Positions 25,241-33,286 of a DNA stretch of 64,000 bases are shown here, in pieces. Numbering within the stretch: position 1 is the stretch's first letter; every line of letters begins with the position of its first letter. The notes under the pieces are model-generated. The model was not told the DNA's origin. It did no database searches and saw nothing but the letters and a program-made list of their open reading frames with translations. This stretch comes from Bosea sp. 124 (lineage in GTDB: Bacteria; Pseudomonadota; Alphaproteobacteria; Rhizobiales; Beijerinckiaceae), in the NCBI RefSeq assembly GCF_003046175.1, contig NZ_PZZM01000001.1, positions 2,745,001 to 2,809,000 on the forward strand. Reading direction: 5' to 3'. The position numbers were made by a program, and so were the translations under genes.

Positions 25241-26203
25241 ATGCCCCGCTTCAAGGACTTCCGCCCGGCTGGCGTGATCCCGGCGACGCTGCTCGCGCTC
25301 AATCATGACATGTCGATCGACGAGCGCCAGACGCGCAAGCATCTGCGCGATTGCGCGCTGGTCGAGGGTGTCAGCGCGGTGACCGTCAACGGCCATGCCT
25401 CCGAAGTGCATGCCTGCTCCTTCGAGGAGCAGAAGCAGATTCTCGCCGCGTCGCTGGTCGAGGTCGGCGACAGCGTGCCGCTGATCAACGGCATCTATGC
25501 CGACGGCTCGATCGAGGCGGCACGGCTCGCCGCGATGGCTGCGAAGGAGGGGGCCTCGGCGCTGCTCGTCTTCCCGCCCAACAGCATGGCGATGGGCGGT
25601 CAGCTTCGCCCGGAGATGGCGATCGCGCATTACCGGCACATCGCGGACGCCACCGACCTGCCGATCATCGCCTTCCAGTATCCGATGGGCAGCGGGCTGG
25701 GCTATCCGTTCGAGACGCTGCTCGAACTCTTCGACAAGGTGCCGACGATCGCCGCGATCAAGGACTGGTCGAACGATCCGATGCTGCATGAGAAGCATAT
25801 CCGCACCTTCCAGACGCTGCCGCGCCCGGTGAACGTGCTCACCACGCATTCCTCCTGGCTGATGGCCTCACTGACGCTGGGCTGCAACGGCCTGCTCTCC
25901 GGCTCGGGCAGCGTCATCGCCGATCTGCAGGTGGCGTTGTGGCGGGCCGTGCAGGCCGGCGATCTCAAGGCAGCGCAGGCCGTCAACGACCGCATCGTGC
26001 CGCTGTCGCAGGCGTTCTACGCGCCGCCTTTCCTCGACATGCACAACCGCATGAAGGAGGCATTGGTGCTGCTTGGCCGGCTCGACAAGTCGGTGGTCCG
26101 CCCGCCGCTGATGAAGCTGCCGGAGGCTGAGATCGAACGTATCCGGCAGACGCTCGACAGGGCCGGCATCGCGCGCGAGGGCGCGCTGGCGCTCGCCGCC
26201 TGA
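25241..26203 (+). CDS. Dihydrodipicolinate synthase family aldolase/dehydratase
   Basis: 320 residues forming a TIM barrel. The Schiff-base Lys lies in IAAIKDWSND near residue 165, with the Tyr in IIAFQYPMGSGLGY about 25 residues earlier. The family covers aldolases and dehydratases acting on pyruvate adducts such as 2-keto-3-deoxy sugar acids, N-acetylneuraminate or ketoglutarate-semialdehyde precursors. The usual GTTGE substrate motif is replaced by VNGHASEVHACS, so a dapA role is unlikely. AGGAGAAG precedes the ATG. Last gene of the plus-strand catabolic run, followed by a strong terminator. Confidence 0.85.
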   Translation: MPRFKDFRPAGVIPATLLALNHDMSIDERQTRKHLRDCALVEGVSAVTVNGHASEVHACSFEEQKQILAASLVEVGDSVPLINGIYADGSIEAARLAAMAAKEGASALLVFPPNSMAMGGQLRPEMAIAHYRHIADATDLPIIAFQYPMGSGLGYPFETLLELFDKVPTIAAIKDWSNDPMLHEKHIRTFQTLPRPVNVLTTHSSWLMASLTLGCNGLLSGSGSVIADLQVALWRAVQAGDLKAAQAVNDRIVPLSQAFYAPPFLDMHNRMKEALVLLGRLDKSVVRPPLMKLPEAEIERIRQTLDRAGIAREGALALAA

Positions 26204-26207
26204 GGCC

Positions 26208-26250
26208 GTTCCTGGCAAGGGCGCCGCCTCGCGGCGCCCTTGCCAGGAAC
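26208..26250. terminator. Strong stem-loop terminator between convergent operons
   Basis: A perfect 19-base inverted repeat (26208-26226 and 26232-26250) with a 5-base loop CCTCG, GC-rich at the loop end, is followed on the plus strand by TTTA. It separates the aldolase-family gene from the convergent ABC ATPase gene whose stop is at 26252. Confidence 0.85.
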
Positions 26251-26251
26251 T

Positions 26252-26983
26252 TTACTTGGCGCCGGCGCTGACGAAGTTGCGCAGCTCCGGCGTCTGCGGA
26301 TTGCCGAAGAGCTCCTGCGAAGGCCCGCTCTCCCAGATCTTGCCCTGATGCATGAAGACGGTCGTGCTCGCGACGTTGCGGGCAAAGGCCATCTCATGCG
26401 TCACCAGCAGCATGGTCATGCCGTCCCTGGCGAGCTTCTCCATGACCAGCAGCACCTCGCCGGTCAGTTCGGGATCGAGCGCCGAGGTCACCTCGTCGAA
26501 CAGCATGACCTTGGGCCGCATCGCGAGCGAGCGGGCGATGGCGACGCGCTGCTGCTGGCCGCCAGACAGGTTGTCGGGATAGCTGTCGAACTTCTCGGAC
26601 AGGCCGACCTGCGCCAGCACTTCGCGGGCCAGCGTCTGGGCCTGCGCCTGCGGAACGTTCTGGGTGATCTTCGGCGAGAGCATGATGTTCTGGCCGACCG
26701 TCAGATGCGGAAACAGATTGTAGCTCTGGAAGACGATGCCGACATCCTTGCGCAGTTCGCGCAGCTTCTTGGGATCCTGATCGACGACATGGCCGGCGAC
26801 CTCGATGTGGCCGGCATTGATCGCCTCGAGGCCGTTGATGCAGCGCAGGAGCGTGCTCTTGCCCGAGCCGGAGCGGCCGATCAGCGCGACGACCTGGCCG
26901 GGCTCTACGCTGAGCGAGACGCCCTTCAGGACTTCCAGCTCGCCGAAGCGCTTGTAGACGTCGTCAATGAGAACGGCTGGCAT
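26252..26983 (-). CDS. Amino-acid ABC transporter ATP-binding protein
   Basis: 243 residues. Walker A GRSGSGKST near 36 (Arg in place of the usual Pro), signature LSGGQQQRVAIARSLA near 137, Walker B VMLFDEVTSALDPE near 160, switch His VTHEMAFARNVA. GlnQ/HisP subfamily. It is the last gene of a four-gene importer (binding protein, two permeases, ATPase) and overlaps the permease stop by 20 bases. Substrate is probably a polar amino acid or related acid. Confidence 0.9.
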   Translation of the reverse strand: MPAVLIDDVYKRFGELEVLKGVSLSVEPGQVVALIGRSGSGKSTLLRCINGLEAINAGHIEVAGHVVDQDPKKLRELRKDVGIVFQSYNLFPHLTVGQNIMLSPKITQNVPQAQAQTLAREVLAQVGLSEKFDSYPDNLSGGQQQRVAIARSLAMRPKVMLFDEVTSALDPELTGEVLLVMEKLARDGMTMLLVTHEMAFARNVASTTVFMHQGKIWESGPSQELFGNPQTPELRNFVSAGAK

Positions 26984-27617
26984 TCATCACCTTTTCAAGA
27001 TGGCGGCTGAGCCGGGACAGCGGGAAACAGATCGCGAAATAGATCGCGGCCACCAGCGTGAAAATCTGGAAGGCCTGATAGGTCGCATTGTTGACCAGCA
27101 TGCCGGCGCGCATCAGGTCGACGAAGCCGACGACCTGGACGATGGAGGTGTTTTTCACGAGCTGCACGAGGAAGCCGACGGTCGGCGGCAGCGAGATCCG
27201 CAGGGCCTGCGGCAGAATGACGTAGCGGTACTGCTGGGGCGTGGTCAGCGCCAGCGAGGCCGAGGCCTCCCATTGCTGGCGCGGCACGGATTCGATCGAG
27301 CCACGCCAGATCTCGGCGAGATAGGCGGAGGCGTAGATCGCCAGCGAGGCCGAGGCCGCAAGAAATGGCGGCAACTCGATGCCGGCGGCAGAAAGTCCAT
27401 AATAGCTCATGAACAGCACCATGAGCACCGGGATCGACTGCACCACCAGGATGTAGCCAGCCGCGAAACGGCGCAGCAGTTTGATCCGCGACAGTCGCAT
27501 GATCGCGAAGACGCCGCCAATGATGCTGCCAATGACGAAGGCGATGGCGGTGAGCGCCAGCGTCCAGCTTGCCGCGCGCAGGATGAAATAGGCCTCGGGC
27601 CAACCGAAGGTCTGCAT
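26964..27617 (-). CDS. Amino-acid ABC transporter permease
   Basis: 217 residues, HisMQ-type: ILRAASWTLALTAIAFVIGSIIGGVFAIMRLS, and the EAA loop WEASASLALTTPQQYRYVILPQALRISLPPTVGFLVQLVKNTSIVQVVG. It pairs with the permease encoded immediately upstream to form a heterodimeric channel. Start ATG shares one base with the stop of the preceding permease gene. Confidence 0.88.
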   Translation of the reverse strand: MQTFGWPEAYFILRAASWTLALTAIAFVIGSIIGGVFAIMRLSRIKLLRRFAAGYILVVQSIPVLMVLFMSYYGLSAAGIELPPFLAASASLAIYASAYLAEIWRGSIESVPRQQWEASASLALTTPQQYRYVILPQALRISLPPTVGFLVQLVKNTSIVQVVGFVDLMRAGMLVNNATYQAFQIFTLVAAIYFAICFPLSRLSRHLEKVMNASRSH

Positions 27618-28309
27618 CAGGCGGCTTCCCCATGTGCATCGGAGAGACGGGCAAGGCCCGACACCTGCGGGAAGATCTTCCGGCCGAGCCAGTTCAGCGC
27701 CAGCTTTAGCGACAGCGCCAGAACGAGGTAGACTCCGGTGACGACGATATAGGTTTCGAAGCTGCGGAACGTGTCTGCCTCGATGATCGCGGCCGTGCCG
27801 GAAAGTTCCTGCACCGAGACGAAGGAACAGATGCTGGAGGCGAGCATCATCAGCACGAATTGGCTCGACAGCGCCGGCCAGACGCGGGCGAAAGCCGGCT
27901 GCAGGATGACGTACTGGAAGACCTGCCGCCTGCTCAGCGCCAGCGCCAGACCGGCCTCGATTTGCGATTTATGGATCGAATCGACGCCGGCGCGGATGAT
28001 CTCGGTGGCGTAGGCGGCGAGATTGAGCGTCATCGCCAGCAGCGAAGCTTCGATACCGTTCATGCGGATGCCGAGCTGAGGCAGGCCGAAGAAGATCATG
28101 AAGAGCTGGACCAGAAAGGGCGTGTTGCGCATCAGCTCGACATAGGCGTCGACGACATAGCCGGCCCAGCTGCCCGCAAGGCTGCGCAGAGCGCTCATCA
28201 GCGTCGCGAGGACGAGACCGAGCCCGATCGCGACGAAGGACAGGACGATCGTGAGCCCCACTCCGTTGAGGATCATCGGCCATCTGGAAATGACGTCTTG
28301 GAAGAGCAA
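27617..28309 (-). CDS. Amino-acid ABC transporter permease
   Basis: 230 residues. ILNGVGLTIVLSFVAIGLGLVLATLMSALRS, then LMRNTPFLVQLFMIFFGLPQLGIRMNGIEASLLAMTLNLAAYATEIIRAGVDSIHKSQIEAGLALALSRRQVFQYVILQPAFARVWPAL with the conserved EAA loop. Partner of the permease at 26964-27617. The binding-protein gene ends 91 bases upstream. Confidence 0.88.
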   Translation of the reverse strand: MLFQDVISRWPMILNGVGLTIVLSFVAIGLGLVLATLMSALRSLAGSWAGYVVDAYVELMRNTPFLVQLFMIFFGLPQLGIRMNGIEASLLAMTLNLAAYATEIIRAGVDSIHKSQIEAGLALALSRRQVFQYVILQPAFARVWPALSSQFVLMMLASSICSFVSVQELSGTAAIIEADTFRSFETYIVVTGVYLVLALSLKLALNWLGRKIFPQVSGLARLSDAHGEAA

Positions 28310-28399
28310 CGGCTCGCTCCTTGGGCCTTCGAGATCGAGGAATGCCGGCGCGCTGGAGCACGCGCCGGCTCGTCTGGCGTCCGCTGGCCGGAGCCGGGA

Positions 28400-29203
28400 T
28401 CAGAAGGTCGGAAGCGGAGGCAGCGGGCTGCCGACCCACTTCTGCGAGATCGCGTCGAGTTCGCCGTTCTGCTTGACGTAGTAGATGAAGTTATTGAGCC
28501 ACTGGCGCAGCTCATAGGCGTCCTTGCGCATGGTCATCGAGTTCGGCTGGACACCGAAGACGAATTTCAGCTCGGTCTCGGTTTCGCCGCGCGCCTTCAT
28601 GGCCGCGTTGGCCTGAGCGTCGGGACCCGCGATGGCCTCGACCTGGCCGGAGAACAGCGCCTGCATCACGGTGGCGTCGTCCTCGAAGCGCAGGATGGTA
28701 AGGTTGAGTTCCTTCTCGCGGCTGGTGAACTCGCGCTCGACGCTGGAGCCGCGGTTGACACCGACCTTCTTGCCCTTGAGATCGGCCCAGGTTTTGATCG
28801 CGACGTTTTTCTTGGCGTAGATGCCGGTCTGGAAGGCGCTGTAGGGGATGGAGAACATCACCGCCTTGGCGCGCTCGGGGGTCGGGGCCAGCGTGGCAAC
28901 GAGGAAGTCGACCTTGTTGGCTTCCAGTGCCGGGATGCGGGCCGGCGGGGTGAGCTGGACCATCTCGACCTTGACGCCGAGATACTTGCCGATCAGCGCG
29001 ATGACGTCGGCATCGTAGCCGATCGCATTGCCCTGCGAATCGACCGATCCGTAGGGCGGCGCGCCGATCAGGACGCCGATCTTCACCGAGCCGCGCTTGA
29101 TGATGTCGGTGACGCTCTGGGCAGAGGCCTGGCCGGCGGCCAGCATGCCGGCGCCGAACGCGAGCAGCGTGCCGGCGATCTTGAGATGCTTCGTCAGGTT
29201 CAT
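28400..29203 (-). CDS. Amino-acid ABC transporter substrate-binding protein
   Basis: 267 residues. Signal peptide LKIAGTLLAFGAGMLAAGQASAQ, then SBP_bac_3: SVKIGVLIGAPPYGSVDSQGNAIGYDADVIALIGKYLGVKVEMVQLTPPARIPALEANKVDFLVATLAPTPERAKAVMFSIPYS. The Arg in TPERAK and the acidic residue in AIAGPDAQA match the amino-acid binding frame. First gene of the second ABC importer; a GAGGAAACGGCACC tract precedes the ATG. Confidence 0.88.
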   Translation of the reverse strand: MNLTKHLKIAGTLLAFGAGMLAAGQASAQSVTDIIKRGSVKIGVLIGAPPYGSVDSQGNAIGYDADVIALIGKYLGVKVEMVQLTPPARIPALEANKVDFLVATLAPTPERAKAVMFSIPYSAFQTGIYAKKNVAIKTWADLKGKKVGVNRGSSVEREFTSREKELNLTILRFEDDATVMQALFSGQVEAIAGPDAQANAAMKARGETETELKFVFGVQPNSMTMRKDAYELRQWLNNFIYYVKQNGELDAISQKWVGSPLPPLPTF

Positions 29204-29275
29204 GGTGCCGTTTCCTCGGTTTGGGATCTGGTGATGTGTTGTTGCTCCGGCTTCGTTTGGCCGGTTTGCTGGCGA

Positions 29276-30262
29276 TCAGGCGATAGAGCGTCCCTCTCGC
29301 ACCACGTTGATGAGGGCGGTGCCGGAGAAGCACCGCTTGATGTTGTCCGCCATGGTCTGCTGACGGCGGCGGATGGTGCCGCTGGTCCAGCCTGACATGT
29401 GCGGTGTCATTAAAACGTTTGAAAGCTCATGGAAAGCCAGCTTCGACGGCAAAATAGTGGGCTCCGCCGGGTTTGGGTACTGATACCATGTGTCAATGAT
29501 CGCACCGCCGATACGGCGCGCCTGAAGCGCCTCGAACAGCGCTGCCTCGTCGATGGTGGGGCCGCGGCCGACATTGACGATCACCGCATCGGGCTTCATC
29601 GCCGCCAGCTCAGCCGCGCCGACGATGCCGGTGGTGTCTCCGGTCAGCGGCACCGAGACGACGACCACGTCGACCGAACCGCAGAACGCCACCATCTGGT
29701 CGAGGGTGAAGGCGCGGTCGACGAGATCCGAGGTCGCGACCGGGCTGCGGTTGGCGACATGCACCTGCATCTCGAAAGCCTTGGCGCGGCGCGCGATCGC
29801 CTTGCCGATATGGCCGAAGCCGAGCAGGCCGATGGTCTTGCCTGCGATCTCGCCATGGACGCGGTCGGGCGAGCCGGCCCAATAGGCCCAGTCGCCGCGG
29901 CGCAGCTTCTGGTCGGCATCGGCGAGCGGGATGTCGCGGGCGAGCAGCGCGCTCATCACATATTCGGCGATCGCCTGCTCGTGGCCGAAGCAATTGCAGA
30001 CGCTCGCTTGCGCGGGCAGCAAGGCGAGGTCGACCGCGTCATAGCCGGCGCCCGGCACATGGAAGAGCTTCAGCCCCTTCGGCACGGGCAGGCCGGCGTC
30101 GAACTTCACGCCGATGATCGCCTCGGCCTCGGCATAGGCCTGGCTCTCGGCCGGGGCCGAAAGCACATCCGGCAGGATGCGGACCTGCGCGCCGCTGCCG
30201 GCGAGTTCGGCGAAGCCGTTGCTGAAGGAGGCGGCGTTGTCGCCGTGAAAGATGATGCGCAT
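29276..30262 (-). CDS. D-2-hydroxyacid dehydrogenase
   Basis: 328 residues. Rossmann motif TIGLLGFGHIGKAIARRA near residue 147, VANRSPV after strand 2 (NADP-type), catalytic Arg in NVGRGPTIDEAAL, acid in DTWYQYPNP where most relatives have a D-V-F-E-x-E-P motif, and the His in LMTPHMSGWT. The second domain is normal but the D-T-W-Y region is unusual, so substrate range may differ. Start at 30262 (MRIIFHGDN) is favoured by GAGAAG upstream; an ATG at 30286 is in frame. Between the ABC importer and the FadR-type regulator. Confidence 0.85.
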   Translation of the reverse strand: MRIIFHGDNAASFSNGFAELAGSGAQVRILPDVLSAPAESQAYAEAEAIIGVKFDAGLPVPKGLKLFHVPGAGYDAVDLALLPAQASVCNCFGHEQAIAEYVMSALLARDIPLADADQKLRRGDWAYWAGSPDRVHGEIAGKTIGLLGFGHIGKAIARRAKAFEMQVHVANRSPVATSDLVDRAFTLDQMVAFCGSVDVVVVSVPLTGDTTGIVGAAELAAMKPDAVIVNVGRGPTIDEAALFEALQARRIGGAIIDTWYQYPNPAEPTILPSKLAFHELSNVLMTPHMSGWTSGTIRRRQQTMADNIKRCFSGTALINVVREGRSIA

Positions 30263-30320
30263 GGCGGGCAGCTTCTCGTTCGTCATGTGTCTGGGCGAGG
30301 CTTGTTTCAGCGGGCTTGAT

Positions 30321-31079
30321 TCAGGGGCTCAGCAGCGGTTCGACGCTGCAATCGAGCAGGGACGGATCGATGCGGGTCTCCATCTCGTCGAACATGCCGT
30401 CGACGAAGGCGATCAGCGCGTCCGACGCCGCGACGCCGCGCTCGGCATTGCGCGTCGCGACAGCGTTCAGGACGGAGAGGTGATGGTCGATGGTGCCGTC
30501 AAGGCTGGGCATCTGCGCCATATGGGTATGATAGATGAAGCCGATGCGCCGGAAGATGGTGTGGAGCGGTCGCAGCGTGTGCTCGAGGAAGGGCTCGCCG
30601 GCGGCGGCCAGAACCATCTGGTCGATCCGGCGGTCGAGCGCGTTGAATTCGGCGAGTGACAGCCCGTCGCGCCGCTCGCGCAGCAGGCGCTCCATGTGCA
30701 GCATTTGGTTGCGGTGCGAGGGGCCGGCCCGCTCGGCCGCGAGCCTGATGACGAAGCGCTCGATGTCGCGGCGCAGCTGCAGCAGCACGCGCTCGCGGGC
30801 AAGGTCGATCGGCGCAATCTGGAGGCCGTGGCGCGGCCGGATCACGATCAGCGTGTCGGCGGCGAGGCGGTTGACGGCGTGGTGGACCGGCGTGCGGCCG
30901 AAGCCGGTGAGGTCCTGCAGATCCTGCATGGCAAGAAAGCGCCCGGGCGCGAGTTCGCAGCGGACCAGCAATTCCTCAATGCGCTGATAGGCCAGATCGA
31001 ACAGGTTGACGCGGTTGCGGCGCTGCGGCGCGCCTTCATCCGCCTCGACCAGTTTCGGCCGGCTTGCGCCCTGGGCCAT
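30321..31079 (-). CDS. GntR/FadR (FCD-domain) transcriptional regulator
   Basis: 252 residues. The N-terminal winged helix (NLFDLAYQRIEELLVRCELAPGRFLAMQDLQDLTGFGRTPVHHAVNRLAADTLIVIRPRHGLQI) is followed by an all-helical FCD effector domain (~95-240). Most relatives bind acids or sugar acids. It is divergent from the enolase-superfamily gene at 31284, with a TTGT-N8-ACAA site between them, so it probably represses that operon and perhaps its own or the ABC importer genes. GGAGGAACGAC before the ATG supports this start over longer in-frame options up to 31223. Confidence 0.88.
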   Translation of the reverse strand: MAQGASRPKLVEADEGAPQRRNRVNLFDLAYQRIEELLVRCELAPGRFLAMQDLQDLTGFGRTPVHHAVNRLAADTLIVIRPRHGLQIAPIDLARERVLLQLRRDIERFVIRLAAERAGPSHRNQMLHMERLLRERRDGLSLAEFNALDRRIDQMVLAAAGEPFLEHTLRPLHTIFRRIGFIYHTHMAQMPSLDGTIDHHLSVLNAVATRNAERGVAASDALIAFVDGMFDEMETRIDPSLLDCSVEPLLSP

Positions 31080-31140
31080 GTCGTTCCTCCGTGGCGGAGC
31101 TCGTTGAGCGGCTCCAGCGTTCTCGGAGACACTAAACATA

Positions 31141-31156
31141 TTGTGATATTTTACAA
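31141..31156. promoter_or_regulatory. Candidate GntR/FadR operator
   Basis: TTGTGATATTTTACAA, an inverted repeat TTGT-N8-ACAA in an AT-rich pocket of the 204-base divergent promoter between the FCD regulator and the enolase-superfamily gene. The T-rich/A-rich dyad is like sites bound by FCD-type GntR proteins. Assignment is inferred from position. Confidence 0.4.
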
Positions 31157-31283
31157 GTGCCCTTATGGTCACCTCGTTCTGTCGGACCCGGCCGTGCCGT
31201 GGCCCCCGGCTGATCGGCATCAACCACAGCGCTCCACGGCCTGTCCGGCCGCCGAAGAGCGCGCGCCGCCAGGGAGGCAGGCC

Positions 31284-32483
31284 ATGAAGATTACCACAAT
31301 CGAAACGCTACGGACCGAAGAGTTCGCCAATGTGCTGTGGGTTCGTGTCCACACCGATGCCGGCATCATCGGGCTTGGTGAGACCTTCTATGGCGCGGGC
31401 GCCGTCGAGGCGCATCTGCACGACACGCTGGCGATGCGGCTGCTCGGCAAGAACCCGCTCCACATCGAGGCGCTGCATCGCGAGATGACCAACCTGCCGA
31501 TGGCGCAGGCATCGACCGGCGTCGAATCCCGCGCGACCTCCGCCGTCGACATCGCGCTCTGGGATGTCTTCGGCAAGGTCTGCGGCCAGCCCGTGCACCA
31601 GATGCTGGGCGGCCTGTGCCGCGACAAGCAGCGGATCTACAACACCTGCGCCGGCTACAATTATGTCCGCTCGCACAACATCAAGCCGGTCTCGACCTGG
31701 AATCTCGGTGAGACCGAAGGCCCCTACGAGGATCTCGACGGCTTCATGAACCGCGCCGACGCGGTCGCCGAGAGCCTGCTGGAGAGCGGCATCACGGCGA
31801 TGAAGATCTGGCCGTTCGACCCGCCGGCGATCGAGAACCAGGGCATGTTCATCACGCCAGAGCAGATGCGCAAGGCCTGCGAGCCCTTTGAAAAGATCCG
31901 CAAGGCGGTTGGCGACAAGATGGAAATCATGGTCGAGTTCCACTCGCTCTGGAACCTGCCGACCGCGATCAAGATCGCCCGCGTGCTCGAGCAGTACAGC
32001 CCGACCTGGTACGAAGACCCGATCCGGATGAACTCGCCGCAGGCGCTGGGGGAGTTCGCGCGCTCGACGACGGTTTCGGTCTGCGCCAGCGAAACGCTGG
32101 GCTCGCGCTTCCCCTACAAAGACATGCTCGACCGCGACGCGATGCACATCGTCATGGCCGATCTCTGCTGGACCGGCGGTCTGACCGAAGGGCGCAAGAT
32201 CGCGGCGATGGCCGACACCTATCACCGCCCCTTCGCGCCGCATGACTGCATCGGCCCGGTCGGCTTCATCGCGGCGATCCACGCCTCGTTCAGCCAGCCC
32301 AACACGCTGATCCAGGAATCGGTGCGCGCCTTCTACACCGGCTGGTACAACGAACTCGTCACGACGATGCCGGTGATCAAGGACGGCTATGTCCTGCCGA
32401 TGGAAGGGCCGGGGCTCGGGGTCGAACTTCTGCCCGCCGTGTTCGAACGCTCGGACCTGACCGTCCGCCGCTCCAGCCTTTGA
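31284..32483 (+). CDS. Mandelate racemase/acid-sugar dehydratase-like enolase superfamily enzyme
   Basis: 399 residues. Capping domain (1-130: VLWVRVHTDAGIIGLGETFYGAGAVE), then barrel with catalytic Lys in GITAMKIWPFD, metal ligands in MVEFHSLWN and WYEDPIRM, Glu in CASETLGS, and catalytic His in RPFAPHDCIGPVG. The E-x-H arrangement at the second barrel position is like acid-sugar dehydratases (galactonate, mannonate, gluconate types). It would dehydrate a sugar acid to a 2-keto-3-deoxy acid, fitting the neighbouring SDR and DHDPS-family aldolase. GGGAGGC lies before the ATG. Confidence 0.85.
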   Translation: MKITTIETLRTEEFANVLWVRVHTDAGIIGLGETFYGAGAVEAHLHDTLAMRLLGKNPLHIEALHREMTNLPMAQASTGVESRATSAVDIALWDVFGKVCGQPVHQMLGGLCRDKQRIYNTCAGYNYVRSHNIKPVSTWNLGETEGPYEDLDGFMNRADAVAESLLESGITAMKIWPFDPPAIENQGMFITPEQMRKACEPFEKIRKAVGDKMEIMVEFHSLWNLPTAIKIARVLEQYSPTWYEDPIRMNSPQALGEFARSTTVSVCASETLGSRFPYKDMLDRDAMHIVMADLCWTGGLTEGRKIAAMADTYHRPFAPHDCIGPVGFIAAIHASFSQPNTLIQESVRAFYTGWYNELVTTMPVIKDGYVLPMEGPGLGVELLPAVFERSDLTVRRSSL

Positions 32484-32490
32484 GGTTCAG

Positions 32491-33258
32491 ATGACCAATC
32501 CCCTCTTCGATCTCTCGGGCAAGATCGCGCTCGTCACCGGCTCCTCGCGGGGCCTGGGCCGTGCCATGGCGGAAGGGCTGGCCGTCGCCGGTGCCCGCAT
32601 CCTGATCAACGGCACGGACCCGGTGCGGGTGGCCGAGACCGTGTCGCAGTTCCACGAGGCCGGCCATGCCGCCGAGCCGGCCGCCTTCGACGTGACGGCC
32701 GAGGCCGAGATCGTCGCGGCCTTCGAGACCTTCGATGCGGCCGGGATCGCTGTGGACATCCTCGTCAACAATGCCGGCATCCAGTTCCGCAAGCCGATGG
32801 TCGAACTCGCGACGGCCGATTGGCAGCGGGTGATCGACACGAACCTGACCTCGGCCTTCATGATCGGGCGCGAGGCGGCCAAGCGCATGATCGCGCGCGG
32901 CTCCGGCAAGGTCATCAATATCGGCTCGCTGACCAGCGAGCTCGCGCGGGCGACGGTGGCGCCCTACACGGTCGCCAAGGGCGGCATCAAGATGCTGACC
33001 CGCGCGATGGCGGCGGAGTGGGCCGAGCACGGCATTCAGGCGAACGCGATCGGGCCGGGCTACATGATCACCGACATGAACCAGGCGCTGATCGACAATC
33101 CGACCTTCGACGCCTGGGTGAAGGGTCGCACGCCGGCCCGGCGCTGGGGCAAGCCGGCGGAACTCGTCGGGGCCGCGGTTTTCCTGGCCTCGGCGGCCTC
33201 CGACTATGTCAACGGCCAGATCATCTATGTCGATGGCGGGATGTCTTCCGTCCTCTGA
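32491..33258 (+). CDS. SDR oxidoreductase, gluconate 5-dehydrogenase-like
   Basis: 255 residues. VTGSSRGLGRAMAEGLAVAGARILINGTDP (Asn-Gly-Thr after strand 2 suits NADP), NNAGIQFRKPMVEL, catalytic Ser in NIGSLTSELARATVAPYTVAK with YxxxK, and NGQIIYVDGGMSSVL. The IQFRKP segment and overall length are typical of gluconate/2-keto-gluconate dehydrogenases. It starts 8 bases after the acid-sugar-dehydratase-like gene and forms its operon. Confidence 0.86.
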   Translation: MTNPLFDLSGKIALVTGSSRGLGRAMAEGLAVAGARILINGTDPVRVAETVSQFHEAGHAAEPAAFDVTAEAEIVAAFETFDAAGIAVDILVNNAGIQFRKPMVELATADWQRVIDTNLTSAFMIGREAAKRMIARGSGKVINIGSLTSELARATVAPYTVAKGGIKMLTRAMAAEWAEHGIQANAIGPGYMITDMNQALIDNPTFDAWVKGRTPARRWGKPAELVGAAVFLASAASDYVNGQIIYVDGGMSSVL

Positions 33259-33286
33259 TCGGCATCAGGCGATGCAGGTTGCGCGC

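Noticed and set aside
25241..26203. dapA (lysine biosynthesis)
   Set aside because: The usual GTTGE-type substrate motif is replaced and the gene sits behind two SDRs in a catabolic run.
26010..26254. Possible attachment or transposon end because of the very strong inverted repeat at 26208-26250
   Set aside because: Position between convergent genes, short loop and following T's fit a terminator; no flanking duplication is seen.
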